55,063 nt of DNA from Levilactobacillus bambusae (GCF_003124125.1 NZ_QCXQ01000006.1:1-55063); one strand, 5' to 3'; positions 22,975-32,878 are shown, counted from the stretch's first letter. Program-made: numbers and translations. Notes: generated by a model not told the origin, from the letters alone.

Positions 22975-24351
22975 TTGGCAAAAGTTAAAACACAGTATGT
23001 TTGTCAAAACTGCGGCTACTCGTCGCCACGTTACTTAGGGCGGTGTCCGAACTGCGGTGAATGGAATACATTAGTTGAAGAAACCGTACAGTCAAAACCG
23101 AAGGCCACGGACCGGGCCGCCCGGGTTGGCATTCGGAGTGAGGGCGGTAAACCCCAAAAAATTGGGGACGTCAAGTTTGAACAGGAACCGAGAACTGAAA
23201 CCGGGCTCCGCGAATTAAACCGGGTACTGGGGGGCGGAATCGTTCGCGGATCACTCATTTTAATTGGCGGGGACCCTGGGATTGGAAAGTCCACCTTGCT
23301 ATTGCAGGTTTCCGGTCAGTTAGCCCAGGAGAATGGAACGGTCCTTTACGTGTCTGGTGAAGAAAGTGCTTCACAAATTAAGATGCGAGCCGACCGATTG
23401 AAGGTGCACGGGGACAGTTTGTACCTTTATCCCGAGACGGACTTAGGAACTATTCGAAGCGAGATTGAGGAGCTTAAACCTGATTTTGTGGTCATTGATT
23501 CGGTTCAAACAATGCAGGCGACAGGAATTGACGCTGCGGTTGGGTCCGCTTCACAAATTCGGGAAGTCACGGCAGAATTGATGCAGATTGCTAAGTCGGA
23601 GGGCATTACTATTTTCCTGGTCGGCCACGTCACTAAGGGCGGGGCGATCGCTGGTCCCAAAATTCTGGAACATATGGTGGATACCGTCTTGTACTTTGAG
23701 GGGGACCTCCACCATGAATACCGGATCTTGCGGGCGGTGAAGAACCGGTTTGGATCAACTAATGAACTGGGAATTTTTGAAATGCGGGATGGTGGGCTCT
23801 ACGAAGTGGATAACCCATCGGAAATCTTCCTTGAAGAACGGTTGCCGGATGCGAACGGCTCGGCGATTGCGGTTTCCATGGAGGGTACCCGGCCCATTCT
23901 GGTTGAAATTCAGGCGCTCGTCACCCCCAGTGTGTTTGGAAATGCCCAGCGGACCGCCAGCGGGGTAGAACGCAGTCGGATGTCGCTGCTTATTGCGGTG
24001 CTGGAAAAACGGGCCAATTTAATGCTGCAAAACCAAGACGCCTATTTAAAGGCCGCTGGCGGGGTCAAACTTACGGAACCGGCAGTTGATTTGGCTATTG
24101 CCATCAGCTTGGCCTCCAGCTACCGGGATCACGGGACCCAAACCGGGGATTGTTTTGTTGGTGAAGTAGGATTGACGGGTGAAATTCGGCGGGTGAGTCG
24201 GATTGATCAGCGGGTCAGTGAAGCCCAAAAATTAGGGTTTAGCCGGATTTTTATCCCGAAAAACAACCTTCAAGATCTAACGGCCCCAAAAGGAATTGAC
24301 GTCATTGGGGTATCAACTATTGGTGAAGCATTGCATAAAGCGCTAGACTAG
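22975..24351 (+). CDS. radA: DNA repair protein RadA
   Basis: A 458-residue RecA-like ATPase that promotes branch migration during recombinational repair and transformation. N-terminal zinc finger C10-x2-C13...C24-x2-C27, Walker [10 protein letters not shown] (about 99-107), the RadA-specific KNRFGS motif, and a C-terminal Lon-protease-like domain (about 280-455, [20 protein letters not shown]). Length is normal. The start is TTG 22975, seven bases after GGGAGG; the in-frame TTG at 22960 precedes that Shine-Dalgarno and is rejected. It heads the conserved block radA-yacL-gltX. Confidence 0.96.
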   Translation: MAKVKTQYVCQNCGYSSPRYLGRCPNCGEWNTLVEETVQSKPKATDRAARVGIRSEGGKPQKIGDVKFEQEPRTETGLRELNRVLGGGIVRGSLILIGGDPGIGKSTLLLQVSGQLAQENGTVLYVSGEESASQIKMRADRLKVHGDSLYLYPETDLGTIRSEIEELKPDFVVIDSVQTMQATGIDAAVGSASQIREVTAELMQIAKSEGITIFLVGHVTKGGAIAGPKILEHMVDTVLYFEGDLHHEYRILRAVKNRFGSTNELGIFEMRDGGLYEVDNPSEIFLEERLPDANGSAIAVSMEGTRPILVEIQALVTPSVFGNAQRTASGVERSRMSLLIAVLEKRANLMLQNQDAYLKAAGGVKLTEPAVDLAIAISLASSYRDHGTQTGDCFVGEVGLTGEIRRVSRIDQRVSEAQKLGFSRIFIPKNNLQDLTAPKGIDVIGVSTIGEALHKALD

Positions 24352-24380
24352 GTAATGGACAAGAAAGGAGGTGTATCGAC

Positions 24381-25529
24381 ATGGCAGATCGTCACACAAC
24401 TAATACAGTTTTAACCTTTTTATTCGCACTCGTTGGTGCCGCAGTAGGGCTGGCTTACATGCCCGATGTTTGGCTATTATTCCACGTTCCTCACGGTATT
24501 TTGAATAATACGATTGTCAATATTGTGATCGGACTGATTATTTTTCTGTTACTGGCCTCAATGTTTGCGAATAAATTAAGCGGCGTAATGGATCGAATCG
24601 AGACCTTTCTCGCACGACAAAGCCCAACGTACCTCTTCTTCGGGTCAATTTCGACCATCATCGGATTGGTCCTAGCTTACTTGATCTCCCTCTTTTTCTT
24701 CCGGCTGCCGTCAGTGTTGCTGAATACGGTGCTCCCCATGATTCTCATGCTCAGTTTTGGGTACTTTGGGTTTCGGCTGGGAACGACAAGGCGGGATGAA
24801 TGGCGGAAGGCCTTTCGGTTTCGAACCAAGAAGGAACCGGGGGCTGAAGCCAGCGTTGAACCCGAGATAACGGACCGGCCCTTAGATGATAACTACCACC
24901 ACTACAAAATTTTAGATACTAACATTTTGATTGATGGTCGAATTTATGACATTGCTAAGACCGGCTTTTTGGAAGGGACCCTGTTAGTCCCTGATTTTGT
25001 GCTCCACGAACTTCAGTATATTGCGGACGCAAGCGACAGTGTAAAACGGGTGCGCGGACGCCGGGGCTTGGACGTTTTGAATAAGCTGCAGAGTGAAAAC
25101 ATCGTTCCCGTCGAGGCCTACGCGGGCGACTTTCCTGAAATCAGCGAGGTAGATGACAAACTGATTGCCCTAGCTAAAAAGGTGAACGGGGTCATTATGA
25201 CGAACGACTATAATTTGAATAAGGTCATTCAGTTCCAGCAGGTTGAGGTGCTGAACATTAATGAACTCGCCAGTGCGTTAAAGGCGCGGGCTATTCCGGG
25301 TGAGAACCTTCACGTGATGGTGGTTAAAAACGGGACTGAACGTCAGCAGGGGGTGGCTTACCTCGATGATGGCACGATGGTCGTCGTTGAAGACGGAAAG
25401 TTCTACATTAATCAGTGGCTCGACGTCATCGTGACAAGTTCCATTCAAACGGATGCCGGGCGAATGATCTTTGCCAAACCGGCGCACGCCTCTAAAACGA
25501 TTGAACACCACGATAAAAAGAAAAAATAA
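24381..25529 (+). CDS. yacL: PIN/TRAM domain membrane protein (YacL-like)
   Basis: A 382-residue protein with four N-terminal transmembrane helices (about 7-30, 40-62, 78-103, 110-130), a cytosolic PIN nuclease-like domain (about 172-290; acidic residues in LDTNILIDGRIYD, FVLHELQ, VDDKLIALA and MTNDYNLNK), and a C-terminal TRAM RNA-binding domain (about 295-355). All PIN acidic residues appear intact, so it is probably a membrane-tethered RNase of unknown target. A strong AAAGGAGGTG precedes the ATG. It directly follows radA in the order conserved in Bacillus and lactobacilli. Confidence 0.92.
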   Translation: MADRHTTNTVLTFLFALVGAAVGLAYMPDVWLLFHVPHGILNNTIVNIVIGLIIFLLLASMFANKLSGVMDRIETFLARQSPTYLFFGSISTIIGLVLAYLISLFFFRLPSVLLNTVLPMILMLSFGYFGFRLGTTRRDEWRKAFRFRTKKEPGAEASVEPEITDRPLDDNYHHYKILDTNILIDGRIYDIAKTGFLEGTLLVPDFVLHELQYIADASDSVKRVRGRRGLDVLNKLQSENIVPVEAYAGDFPEISEVDDKLIALAKKVNGVIMTNDYNLNKVIQFQQVEVLNINELASALKARAIPGENLHVMVVKNGTERQQGVAYLDDGTMVVVEDGKFYINQWLDVIVTSSIQTDAGRMIFAKPAHASKTIEHHDKKKK

Positions 25530-25538
25530 GGGTTAACC

Positions 25539-25592
25539 AGGCTATTAACAGACAAATTTAACGAATTGTCTGTTGACAGCCTTTCTTTTTTT
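25539..25592 (+). terminator. Terminator after yacL
   Basis: AGGCTATTAACAGACAA (25539-25555) pairs with TTGTCTGTTGACAGCCT (25566-25582), followed by TTCTTTTTTT. The 3' arm contains a TTGACA that could double as a -35 box for gltX. Confidence 0.85.
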
Positions 25593-25673
25593 AGAGTGGC
25601 ATTGTACACTAGTAACGTTATCTTTAAAGAGATGGAATTAAGAATTAACTATTTAGAAAGAGGCGCAATTGCT

Positions 25674-27161
25674 TTGGCTAACAATAAAATTCGTGTTCGA
25701 TATGCTCCAAGTCCAACCGGGCATCTGCACATTGGAAACGCGCGGACAGCAATTTTTAACTACCTGTTTGCTCGTCATAATAAGGGTAAGTTTATTATCC
25801 GAATTGAAGATACAGATACAAAACGGAACGTTGAAGATGGGGAACGTAGCCAGCTTGAAAACCTCAAGTGGCTTGGCCTTGACTGGGATGAAGGTCCAGA
25901 CGTCGGCGGCGACTTTGGCCCGTACCGGCAGTCAGAACGCCGGGAGCTCTACGAACAATACATTCAGCAGTTAATGGATCAGGGTCTGGCATACGAATCC
26001 TACAAGACTGAAGAAGAACTGGCAGCGGATCGTGAAGCCCAAAAGGCTCGAAAAGAAATGCCCCATTACGAATACGAATACGCTGGCATGAGCGAGGATG
26101 AAAGAAACCAAGCCATTGCGGATGCCAAAGCGAAGGGCCTCAAACCCGTTATTCGGTTCCGGGTCCCTAAGGATAAGGTCTACGAATGGGACGACATTGT
26201 TAAGGGTCACGTGGCCTTTAACTCCGACTCCATCGGTGGTGACTGGGTGATCGCTAAGCGGGACGGCATGCCAACTTATAACTTTGCCGTTGTCGTTGAT
26301 GATCACTTAATGGAAATCTCGCACGTTTTTCGGGGGGATGACCACGTAGCTAACACCCCTAAGCAATTAATGATTTACGATGCCTTAGGGTGGGAAGCCC
26401 CACAGTTCGGCCACATGTCCTTAATTATTAGCAAGGATACGGGTAAAAAGCTGTCTAAGCGGGATGAAACGGTTCTCCAATTTATCGAACAGTACCGGAG
26501 CCTCGGCTACCTACCGGACGCAATGTTTAACTTTATCGTCTTATTGGGTTGGAGTCCTGTGGGTGAAGAGGAAATCTTTACCAAGAAGGAATTCATCAAG
26601 ATGTACGATGAAACTCGCCTGAGTAAGTCGCCCGCAACCTTTGACCAAGACAAATTGGAATGGTTGAACAACCGGTACGTTAAAAAGGCGGATGGAAGTG
26701 TCATTACCCACTTGGCTTTGCAACAGCTGATTGAAGCGGGCAACATGCCCGCTAACCCCGACGCCAAGACGTTAGAATGGGCCCGTCAATTGATTATGCT
26801 TTATAAGGATCAGATGAGCTACATGGGTCAAATTAACGAGATGGCCAGTGTCTTCTTTGATGAACCGGATGAAGTGACCGGTGAAGCCTGGGATGAAATC
26901 AATAACGATACCGCTCCAGTAGTATTGAAGGACTTTGCGGATCGAATTCAAAAGCTAGACGTCTTTGATGCCATTGAAATTTTAGGGGCAATTAAGGCGG
27001 TCCAACAGGAAACGGGAATTAAGGGGCGGAAGTTATGGATGCCGCTGCGAATTGCGACAACCCATGAAATGCACGGCCCTGGTTTGCCAGAATCCATTGA
27101 ATTAATTGGTCGTGACGTGGCCGTTAAACACATTAACCAAACGTTAGCGCAATATAAATAA
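25674..27161 (+). CDS. gltX: Glutamyl-tRNA synthetase
   Basis: A 495-residue class I aminoacyl-tRNA synthetase. HIGH motif is HIGN in [13 protein letters not shown], the catalytic loop KMSKS is KKLSKRD, and the [10 protein letters not shown] start is diagnostic. In organisms with GatCAB but no GlnRS this enzyme also charges tRNA-Gln with Glu; lactobacilli usually follow that route. TTG 25674 is chosen because the family begins [16 protein letters not shown]; the frame stays open upstream into the preceding terminator, which is non-coding. No T-box is seen in the short leader. A terminator follows. Confidence 0.96.
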   Translation: MANNKIRVRYAPSPTGHLHIGNARTAIFNYLFARHNKGKFIIRIEDTDTKRNVEDGERSQLENLKWLGLDWDEGPDVGGDFGPYRQSERRELYEQYIQQLMDQGLAYESYKTEEELAADREAQKARKEMPHYEYEYAGMSEDERNQAIADAKAKGLKPVIRFRVPKDKVYEWDDIVKGHVAFNSDSIGGDWVIAKRDGMPTYNFAVVVDDHLMEISHVFRGDDHVANTPKQLMIYDALGWEAPQFGHMSLIISKDTGKKLSKRDETVLQFIEQYRSLGYLPDAMFNFIVLLGWSPVGEEEIFTKKEFIKMYDETRLSKSPATFDQDKLEWLNNRYVKKADGSVITHLALQQLIEAGNMPANPDAKTLEWARQLIMLYKDQMSYMGQINEMASVFFDEPDEVTGEAWDEINNDTAPVVLKDFADRIQKLDVFDAIEILGAIKAVQQETGIKGRKLWMPLRIATTHEMHGPGLPESIELIGRDVAVKHINQTLAQYK

Positions 27162-27176
27162 CCGTTTAAATTAGGA

Positions 27177-27217
27177 AACATCGTTATTACCCGTAAAGGG
27201 GATAACGATGTTTTTTA
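27177..27217 (+). terminator. gltX terminator
   Basis: AACATCGTTATT (27177-27188) pairs with GATAACGATGTT (27201-27212, one G-U), followed by TTTT. Confidence 0.88.
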
Positions 27218-27311
27218 AAATTCAGTGGTGAAGTTGGCGACTGCGTTTTGGCTGGCCGCAAATTATGATAGAATGAACGTAACTAAAGTCGCAACAGAAA
27301 GGAGTTTAAAC

Positions 27312-28727
27312 ATGCTTCAAGTTTTTAATACGATGACCCGAGAAAAAGAACCGTTTAAATCAATGACCCCCAATTTGGTGAATATGTACGTCTGTGGGCC
27401 CACGGTCTACAATTACATTCACATTGGAAATGGTCGCTCCGCTGTTGCGTTTGATACCATTCGCCGATACTTGGAATATAAGGGATACACCGTTAACTAC
27501 GTTTCTAACTTTACGGACGTTGATGATAAGATGATTAATCAAGCCAAGAAGGATCACGTTACCGTGATGGAACTAGGTAACAAGTACATTCAGGCCTTTA
27601 AGGAAGATACAGCTGCCTTAAACATTAAACCGGCCACCACGAATCCTAGGGCAACCGAACACATTCCAGAAATTATCACGTTTATCCAGGACCTCATCGA
27701 AAAGGGTTACGCCTATGAAGTTGAGGGTGACGTCTACTACCGGACCCGAAAGTTTAAGCCGTACGGTGAACTTTCCGGGCAAAACATTGATGAGTTAGAG
27801 GCTGGTGCGTCCCAGCATACGGCGGACGAAGAGACTGCCCGCAAGGAAGACCCGATTGACTTTGCCCTGTGGAAGGGAGCCAAGGCCGATGAAATTAGCT
27901 GGGAGTCACCATGGGGCCAGGGCCGGCCGGGGTGGCATATTGAATGCTCCGTGATGTCCACGGAACTTCTCGGTAATACCTTCGACATCCACGGTGGCGG
28001 CGAAGACCTGGAGTTTCCCCACCACGAAAACGAAATTGCCCAGTCCGAAGCTAAAACCGGTCAGAAGTTTGTCAACTACTGGCTGCATAACGGGTTTGTG
28101 ACGGTAGGCGATGACAACGAAAAGATGAGTAAGTCGTTGGGAAACTTTGTGACCGTTCATGAGATTATCAAGACGGTAGATCCACAAGTCCTGCGCTTCT
28201 TCCTGTCGACCACCCAGTACCGCCGTCCCGTTCAGTACACGCAGGATAACCTGGAAGATGCCAGCCGCAACCTAGCTAAGCTGAAGACGGCGGTGAACAA
28301 TGTGTCGTACCGCTTATCGGATGCGGAAACTGGTTCAGATCCGAAAACGGATCAGGAAGTTCGCCAAGTGATGGCTGATTTCACGGATGCCATGGACGAT
28401 GACTTTAACGTCCAAAACGGCATCACTCAGGTTTATGAACTTGCCCGGTTAGGCAACATCTATGCTGAACGGCCCGTCGTTTTTTATGACACCCTTCAGT
28501 TTATTTTAAAGACGCTCAGCCAACTATTACTGATCTTCGGAATTGAGTTGAAGGCTGAAACGGAAATTAACGATGACACCATTGAGGCTTTAATTCAAGA
28601 ACGGATTGACGCCCGGCAGAGCCGAAATTATGAACGTAGTGATGAAATTCGGGAACAACTTAAAAATCAAGGAATCATTCTAGAGGATACCCCTCAGGGG
28701 ACCCGCTGGAGAAGGGTGACTAAATGA
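27312..28727 (+). CDS. cysS: Cysteinyl-tRNA synthetase
   Basis: A 471-residue class I synthetase. HIGH motif is HIGNGRS with the zinc-ligand Cys in [11 protein letters not shown] just before; further zinc ligands are in WHIECS and [15 protein letters not shown] is present as KMSKSLGN. Length is standard. ATG 27312 follows AAAGGAG; the upstream in-frame extension covers the promoter region. In Bacillus cysE lies between gltX and cysS; it is absent here. The stop overlaps the start of mrnC by four bases (ATGA). Confidence 0.96.
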   Translation: MLQVFNTMTREKEPFKSMTPNLVNMYVCGPTVYNYIHIGNGRSAVAFDTIRRYLEYKGYTVNYVSNFTDVDDKMINQAKKDHVTVMELGNKYIQAFKEDTAALNIKPATTNPRATEHIPEIITFIQDLIEKGYAYEVEGDVYYRTRKFKPYGELSGQNIDELEAGASQHTADEETARKEDPIDFALWKGAKADEISWESPWGQGRPGWHIECSVMSTELLGNTFDIHGGGEDLEFPHHENEIAQSEAKTGQKFVNYWLHNGFVTVGDDNEKMSKSLGNFVTVHEIIKTVDPQVLRFFLSTTQYRRPVQYTQDNLEDASRNLAKLKTAVNNVSYRLSDAETGSDPKTDQEVRQVMADFTDAMDDDFNVQNGITQVYELARLGNIYAERPVVFYDTLQFILKTLSQLLLIFGIELKAETEINDDTIEALIQERIDARQSRNYERSDEIREQLKNQGIILEDTPQGTRWRRVTK

Positions 28728-29152
28728 CGAAGAAACAGGCGGATTACCGTCAATTAAATGGAATTGCACTGGCCTATATGGGCGATGGCGCCTACGAAGT
28801 TTACGTTCGGGCCCACCTCATTAACGAGGGAATTGTTAAAGCTAATCGGTTACAGCACGAGGCCACACGGTACGTTTCTGCGAAGGCTCAGGCGGCCTTA
28901 ATTGAACTGATGAAATCAGATGATTTGTTATCAGAGGACGAATGGAATTGGTTCAAACGGGGGCGCAACGCAAAGAGTTACACCCACGCTAAAAATACGG
29001 ACGTTATTACCTACCGGATTTCAACGGGGTTTGAAGCCCTATTTGGCTTCCTCTTCCTATCAAAGCAGCAGGATCGGTTGGATGAGCTTGCCCAGTGGTG
29101 TATTGATCAAGTCGATGCAGGGAGGACAAAACATGCCAAAGAAGCGAAATGA
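28724..29152 (+). CDS. mrnC: Mini-ribonuclease III
   Basis: A 142-residue RNase III-fold nuclease without a double-stranded-RNA-binding domain. Bacillus Mini-III matures 23S rRNA ends. Catalytic core residues are visible in [17 protein letters not shown] (the RNase III signature with acidic Asp and Glu) and in the second acidic region near the C-terminus. It starts within the cysS stop (ATGA) and its own end overlaps rlmB by 20 bases, showing tight coupling of cysS-mrnC-rlmB. Confidence 0.93.
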   Translation: MTKKQADYRQLNGIALAYMGDGAYEVYVRAHLINEGIVKANRLQHEATRYVSAKAQAALIELMKSDDLLSEDEWNWFKRGRNAKSYTHAKNTDVITYRISTGFEALFGFLFLSKQQDRLDELAQWCIDQVDAGRTKHAKEAK

Positions 29153-29936
29153 GAAGTACCGGGAGACTGATGAAAAGGATGTCGCCCGGTCTAGTCAGGC
29201 GGCCGGCGATTTCGTTATTGGCCGCCACCCTGCCGTAGCGGCCCTTAAGAGTGAGCAGGAAATTAACAAGGTCTTTCTACAGTCCGGGTTAAAAAACGAC
29301 AGTTTAGATGAGATTCGGGGGATGGCCCGAAAGCGGCACCTGGTGATCTCTGAGGTTCCAAAGACCAAGCTGGATACGATGGCCTCGCACCAAAACCACC
29401 AGGGTGTTGTTCTGGCCGTAGCGGCCTTTCAGTACGCCACTCTTGATGATTTGTTCAAACGGGCGGAAGATGCCGGTGAGCCGCCGTTCTTCCTGATTTT
29501 AGATGAAATTGAAGATCCCCATAACTTAGGGTCGATCTTACGGACGGCGGATGCCAGCGGGGTTCACGGCGTGATTATCCCTAAGCACCGGTCCGTTGGT
29601 TTAACGTCAACGGTCGCTAAGACATCAACGGGGGCCATTGAAACCGTCCCGGTTGCCAAAGTAACGAACCTTTCGAATGCGGTAGCAGAATTAAAGGATC
29701 GGGGACTTTGGATTTTTGGGACTGATATGAATGGAACGGATTATCGTCGCTGGGATGCCAAGGGACCAGTCGGGTTAGTCATTGGCAACGAAGGCAAGGG
29801 GATCTCCCGGTTGTTAAAACAGTCCGTGGATGAAACGCTCACCATCCCAATGGTGGGAACCGTCCAAAGCTTAAACGCCAGCGTTGCAGCGGGATTGTTA
29901 ATGTACCAAGGCTTTAATTCCAGGCATCCGCTGTAA
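29133..29936 (+). CDS. rlmB: 23S rRNA (guanosine-2'-O)-methyltransferase, TrmH/SpoU family
   Basis: A 267-residue SPOUT methyltransferase. The N-terminal substrate-binding domain (about 28-100, [13 protein letters not shown]) is followed by the knotted catalytic domain with the three SpoU motifs: [31 protein letters not shown] and [21 protein letters not shown]. RlmB methylates G2251 (E. coli numbering) in 23S rRNA. The first 25 residues are very basic/acidic and probably disordered. ATG 29133 has GGGAGGA seven bases upstream and lies inside the end of mrnC. Confidence 0.93.
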   Translation: MPKKRNEKYRETDEKDVARSSQAAGDFVIGRHPAVAALKSEQEINKVFLQSGLKNDSLDEIRGMARKRHLVISEVPKTKLDTMASHQNHQGVVLAVAAFQYATLDDLFKRAEDAGEPPFFLILDEIEDPHNLGSILRTADASGVHGVIIPKHRSVGLTSTVAKTSTGAIETVPVAKVTNLSNAVAELKDRGLWIFGTDMNGTDYRRWDAKGPVGLVIGNEGKGISRLLKQSVDETLTIPMVGTVQSLNASVAAGLLMYQGFNSRHPL

Positions 29937-29957
29937 AGAAAGGGGGTCAGGCCGATA

Positions 29958-30518
29958 ATGAAACAGGAAATCATGATCGTTGACGCCTATAACATGATCG
30001 GCAACTGGCCCGTCTTGAACCAGCTGAAGACGGCGGACCGGTTGCCTGATGCCCGCGATGAATTAATTCATATGCTGGCCGACTACCGTAAGGTCCGGGA
30101 TATGAACATTGTGGTCGTCTTTGATGCGATGTACGCGCCCGGTACGATGAAAAATGAACGTCGCTATAACTTGGAAATTGTGTGGACTAAGCGGGATCAA
30201 ACGGCAGATAGCTATATTGAGGCCCTAGCGAAGGAAAAACAGAGTCGGCTCACTCAAGTCACGGTTGCCACCAGCGACCAGGCGGAGCAGTGGACAATCT
30301 TTTCCGAGGGAGCCCTTCGGATTTCCGCCCGAGAACTATGGAATGACATTCAACGGGCTAAAAACGAGGTTTCGCGTTCCGCCCGGGAATACATTGACCA
30401 GGGGCTGGTTCGAAAAAATCCTTGGAATGAACATCAGTTACTTGCCCTGGAAAAATTCCGGGACAACTTGGCGCTTGGCAAGCACCCGGATTCCCGGCAC
30501 CTCAGTGAAAAAGATTAA
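29958..30518 (+). CDS. rae1: NYN-domain endoribonuclease (Rae1/YacP-like)
   Basis: A 186-residue NYN/PIN-like nuclease. The N-terminal MIVDAYNMIGNWP, VVFDAMYAPG and ATSDQAEQ motifs carry the conserved acidic metal ligands. Bacillus Rae1 (YacP) enters the ribosomal A-site and cleaves certain mRNAs during translation. Position between rlmB and sigH matches Bacillus. The Shine-Dalgarno (AGGGGG) is rather far (about 13 bases) from the ATG, so translation may depend on coupling to rlmB, whose stop is 21 bases upstream. Confidence 0.92.
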   Translation: MKQEIMIVDAYNMIGNWPVLNQLKTADRLPDARDELIHMLADYRKVRDMNIVVVFDAMYAPGTMKNERRYNLEIVWTKRDQTADSYIEALAKEKQSRLTQVTVATSDQAEQWTIFSEGALRISARELWNDIQRAKNEVSRSAREYIDQGLVRKNPWNEHQLLALEKFRDNLALGKHPDSRHLSEKD

Positions 30519-30587
30519 ACGGGCGTTCGCTTCCTTCGTTTCCTACCCCTTTCTATACTGATAGTATTGGAAGTGGGAGGGGAAGGT

Positions 30588-31175
30588 ATGATAACTTACG
30601 GGGAACTAACGGATAATGAACTCATCTTTTTTTGCCAGGCGAAGGATTCACTTGCTTTGCAGACGTTATGCGATCGATATGAGCCGGTATTGAGACGACT
30701 GTTGCAGACGCATTTTTTGGTCGGCTACACGTGGGACGATTGGCAACAGGAGGCCCGAATCGTCATGTACCGGGTCATTCAACAGTTTGACGGCAAAAAG
30801 TCACCGGCACTCGGTTGGTTGTATAAGGTGGCTCTGACCCACCGTGTGATTGACCTTATCCGGCGAGAACACGCGCAAAAACGCATTCCGCGGCTGGAGA
30901 CCATTCCGTTGGATGCTAATCCGGCCAGAACGGCAGATTTACTGACGGATCCGGAGTGGGCCGAACTGGAAAAGTACGTGGGGCTGCGTGAATCACTGGT
31001 TGATTACGTTCAGTCGCTGTCCCGGTTCGAGTTCAAGATCCTGTTGGCCTACCTTCACCGCCAAACGCGACGGGAGACCGCCCGGCAGTTAGACTGCACG
31101 GAGGCCCAAGTTTTATCGGGAATTGGGCGGTGTCGACGAAAGTTAGAAACACTTTTAGGCCAACGGTCAGCCTGA
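30588..31175 (+). CDS. sigH: Sigma-70 family RNA polymerase sigma factor, SigH/ComX-like
   Basis: A 195-residue alternative sigma factor. Region 2 spans about residues 10-90 (LADRYEPVL-like CDRYEPVLRRLL, DDWQQEARIVMYRVIQQFD, LGWLYKVALTHRVIDLIRRE), and region 4 about 140-190 with a helix-turn-helix (RRETARQLDCTEAQVLSGIGRCRRKL). It occupies the sigH position of Bacillus (yacP-sigH-rpmGB-secE-nusG). In lactobacilli this SigH/ComX homologue is thought to drive competence genes. ATG 30588 follows GGAGGGGAAGG; a -10 TATACT lies at 30554-30559. Assignment rests mainly on synteny. Confidence 0.85.
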   Translation: MITYGELTDNELIFFCQAKDSLALQTLCDRYEPVLRRLLQTHFLVGYTWDDWQQEARIVMYRVIQQFDGKKSPALGWLYKVALTHRVIDLIRREHAQKRIPRLETIPLDANPARTADLLTDPEWAELEKYVGLRESLVDYVQSLSRFEFKILLAYLHRQTRRETARQLDCTEAQVLSGIGRCRRKLETLLGQRSA

Positions 31176-31176
31176 A

Positions 31177-31205
31177 TTGACGGAGGGTTAAAATCATGAT
31201 AGACT
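31177..31205 (+). promoter_or_regulatory. rpmG-secE promoter
   Basis: -35 TTGACG (31177-31182) and -10 TAGACT (31200-31205), 17-bp spacer, just after sigH. Confidence 0.75.
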
Positions 31206-31250
31206 AAGTGTCGATTGTTTAAACCCAAGTTAATGACGGGAGTGGTGACG

Positions 31251-31400
31251 ATGGCTCAAGTCAAAGTGGCGCTAGCCTGTTCCGTATGCGGAACTAGAAA
31301 CTATACGGTTTCCACCAATCAGGCTCATACCGAGCGACTCGAATTAAAAAAGTTTTGTAAACAATGTGGTAAGAAAACCATTCACCGTGAAACACGGTAG
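31251..31400 (+). CDS. rpmG: 50S ribosomal protein L33 (zinc-ribbon type)
   Basis: A 49-residue ribosomal protein with two CxxC pairs (CSVC at 10-13 and CKQC at 36-39), i.e. the zinc-binding C+ form. Typical length 49. ATG 31251 has GGGAGTGG upstream; the longer frame from 31215 begins in the promoter leader. secE follows 30 bp downstream, as in Bacillus. Confidence 0.95.
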   Translation: MAQVKVALACSVCGTRNYTVSTNQAHTERLELKKFCKQCGKKTIHRETR

Positions 31401-31430
31401 GAGTTTTAGCGAATAGGAGGGGTTTCTGAT

Positions 31431-31610
31431 ATGCGATTATTACGTTTCTTTAAGTCAGTTGGACAAGAAATGAGACAGGTGTCATGGCCTGATGCACACC
31501 AGACGGCGGTTGATACCGAAGTCGTTGTCATAACGTCCATTCTGTTTGCGATCTTCTTTGCAATTGTCGATTGGGCCGTTCAAGCTTTCTTACAATGGAT
31601 TATTGGATAG
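31431..31610 (+). CDS. secE: Preprotein translocase subunit SecE
   Basis: A 59-residue single-span membrane protein of the SecYEG channel. The start MRLLRFFKSVGQEMRQVSWPD has the family motif E-M-(R/K)-x-V-x-WP just before the membrane helix (about 31-56, VVVITSILFAIFFAIVDWAVQAFL). GGAGGGG precedes the ATG at a good distance. It lies between rpmG and nusG, the conserved place. Confidence 0.95.
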   Translation: MRLLRFFKSVGQEMRQVSWPDAHQTAVDTEVVVITSILFAIFFAIVDWAVQAFLQWIIG

Positions 31611-31633
31611 TGGTTTTCAAACCAGTTAAAATA

Positions 31634-31642
31634 TGCTATATT
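31634..31642 (+). promoter_or_regulatory. Extended -10 promoter of nusG
   Basis: TGCTATATT (box 31637-31642), followed about seven bases later by the nusG leader hairpin. Confidence 0.55.
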
Positions 31643-31652
31643 GATGACAGAG

Positions 31653-31684
31653 AAAAACTTCGTGTGGACGGAGTTTTTTTATTT
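31653..31684 (+). terminator. Hairpin with T-tract between secE and nusG
   Basis: AAAAACTTCG (31653-31662) pairs with CGGAGTTTTT (31669-31678, one G-U) around TGTGGA, followed by TTTATTTTG. It would end the rpmG-secE transcript; for RNA starting at the 31634 promoter it would be a hairpin at the extreme 5' end. Confidence 0.75.
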
Positions 31685-31715
31685 TGTCTTTTTTTAAAAA
31701 AGGAGTGCGCCAATC

Positions 31716-32273
31716 ATGGTTGAATCAGAAGAAAAACGCTGGTACGTTTTACACACGTACTCAGGGTATGAGAATAGTGTTAAGACCAACCTGGAATCCC
31801 GGATCGAATCCATGGGAATGCAGGATAATATTTACCGCATCATTGTCCCAGAAGAAGAAAAGCAGGAGAAAAAGAACGGTAAGGATAAGACCGTCATGGA
31901 AAAGATTTTTCCAGGATACGTTCTCGTTGAAATGGTAATGAGCGACCGGGCTTGGTACATTGTCCGGAATACTCCGGGGGTTACCGGATTTATCGGTTCC
32001 CATGGTCAAGGTTCTAAGCCAACCCCGTTGATGCCGGACGAAATTGACCGGATCTTTAAGGAATTGGGGATGGGTGGTCAGGCCCGGCACGCTAACTTGG
32101 ATGTTGAAGTTGGTGAAACGGTTAAGATTATTGACGGGGCCTTTACGGATCTTGAAGGTAAAATTACGGCCATTGATAATAAGAACGGTAAACTGAAGGT
32201 TAACATCGACATGTTTGGACGTGAAACGGCGGCTGAACTTAGTTTTGATCAGGTCGATCCCATTACGGACTAA
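31716..32273 (+). CDS. nusG: Transcription termination/antitermination factor NusG
   Basis: A 185-residue two-domain protein: NGN domain (about 1-125, WYVLHTYSGYENSVKTNLESRI ... PGYVLVEMVM ... RNTPGVTGFIGS) and C-terminal KOW domain (about 130-182, GETVKIIDGAFTDLEGKI). It binds RNA polymerase and couples it to ribosomes or modulates pausing. A basic Lys/Glu-rich insertion (EEEKQEKKNGKDKTVMEKIFPG) is family-typical. ATG follows AAAAGGAGTG. Confidence 0.97.
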   Translation: MVESEEKRWYVLHTYSGYENSVKTNLESRIESMGMQDNIYRIIVPEEEKQEKKNGKDKTVMEKIFPGYVLVEMVMSDRAWYIVRNTPGVTGFIGSHGQGSKPTPLMPDEIDRIFKELGMGGQARHANLDVEVGETVKIIDGAFTDLEGKITAIDNKNGKLKVNIDMFGRETAAELSFDQVDPITD

Positions 32274-32293
32274 GGATTATCCCTAAAAGGGAC

Positions 32294-32322
32294 TTGTCCC
32301 AGTGGGTTTCCTATGGTAACAT
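32294..32322 (+). promoter_or_regulatory. Candidate rplK promoter
   Basis: -35 TTGTCC (32294-32299) and extended -10 TGGTAACAT (box 32317-32322), 17-bp spacer. A small ATGCG/CGCAT hairpin follows at 32331-32343. Confidence 0.5.
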
Positions 32323-32346
32323 GTTCTAGTATGCGTTACGCATCAC

Positions 32347-32381
32347 GTGGGAGGAGAAAAATTTGATTCTCCTATTACCAC
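32347..32381 (+). promoter_or_regulatory. Candidate L1-binding site in the rplK leader
   Basis: GTGGGAGG (32347-32354), an AGGAGAA/TTCTCCT helix, then ATTACCAC. Outer GTGG pairs with CCAC, leaving an asymmetric internal loop. The same pattern (GUGGGAGG ... AUACCAC) forms the L1-binding region of 23S rRNA helices 76-77. L1 is known to repress its own operon by binding such mimics. Confidence 0.6.
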
Positions 32382-32406
32382 ACACGGACTTAAGGAGGTA
32401 TGTCTC

Positions 32407-32832
32407 GTGGCTAAAAAAGTAGTAAATGTTGTGAAGCTACAAATTCCCGCAGCCAAAGCAACCCCAGCTCCACCAGTTGGACCAGCTTTAGGTCAAGCAG
32501 GGATTAACATCAATGCTTTCACTAAGGATTTCAATGCTCGGACTGCAGATCAGGCCGGTATGCTTATCCCAGTTGTTATCTCAGTATACGAAGATCGTTC
32601 ATTCGACTTCATTACTAAGACTCCACCCGCTGCAGTTCTGTTAAAGAAGGCTGCTGGCGTGGAACATGGTTCCGGTGAACCTAACACGAACAAGGTTGCA
32701 GAAGTAACCAAGGATCAGGTTAAGGAAATCGCTGAAACCAAAATGCAAGATCTAAACGCCGCTGACGTTGAAGCAGCAATGCGCATGATCGAAGGTACTG
32801 CACGGAGCATGGGCTTCACAGTTAAAGACTAA
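32407..32832 (+). CDS. rplK: 50S ribosomal protein L11
   Basis: A 141-residue protein of the ribosomal GTPase-associated centre, bound to 23S r[40 protein letters not shown] is the classic proline-rich N-terminal domain; the C-terminal RNA-binding domain ends [17 protein letters not shown] 32407 is chosen by the AAGGAGGT Shine-Dalgarno and the usual AKKV start. First gene of the rplK-rplA unit, with a probable L1-controlled leader. Confidence 0.98.
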   Translation: MAKKVVNVVKLQIPAAKATPAPPVGPALGQAGININAFTKDFNARTADQAGMLIPVVISVYEDRSFDFITKTPPAAVLLKKAAGVEHGSGEPNTNKVAEVTKDQVKEIAETKMQDLNAADVEAAMRMIEGTARSMGFTVKD

Positions 32833-32878
32833 ATCCCAGTTCTGTACGGTCGGGCACCCCGTAAAAACGGCGGTGTCA

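Noticed and set aside
25590-27311. Possible T-box riboswitches upstream of gltX and cysS
   Set aside because: The leaders are short and lack the T-box sequence and a specifier hairpin-antiterminator arrangement.
28920-29132. Upstream extension of rlmB in the +2 frame of mrnC
   Set aside because: It overlaps the conserved mrnC coding region and precedes a clear GGGAGGA-ATG start at 29133.
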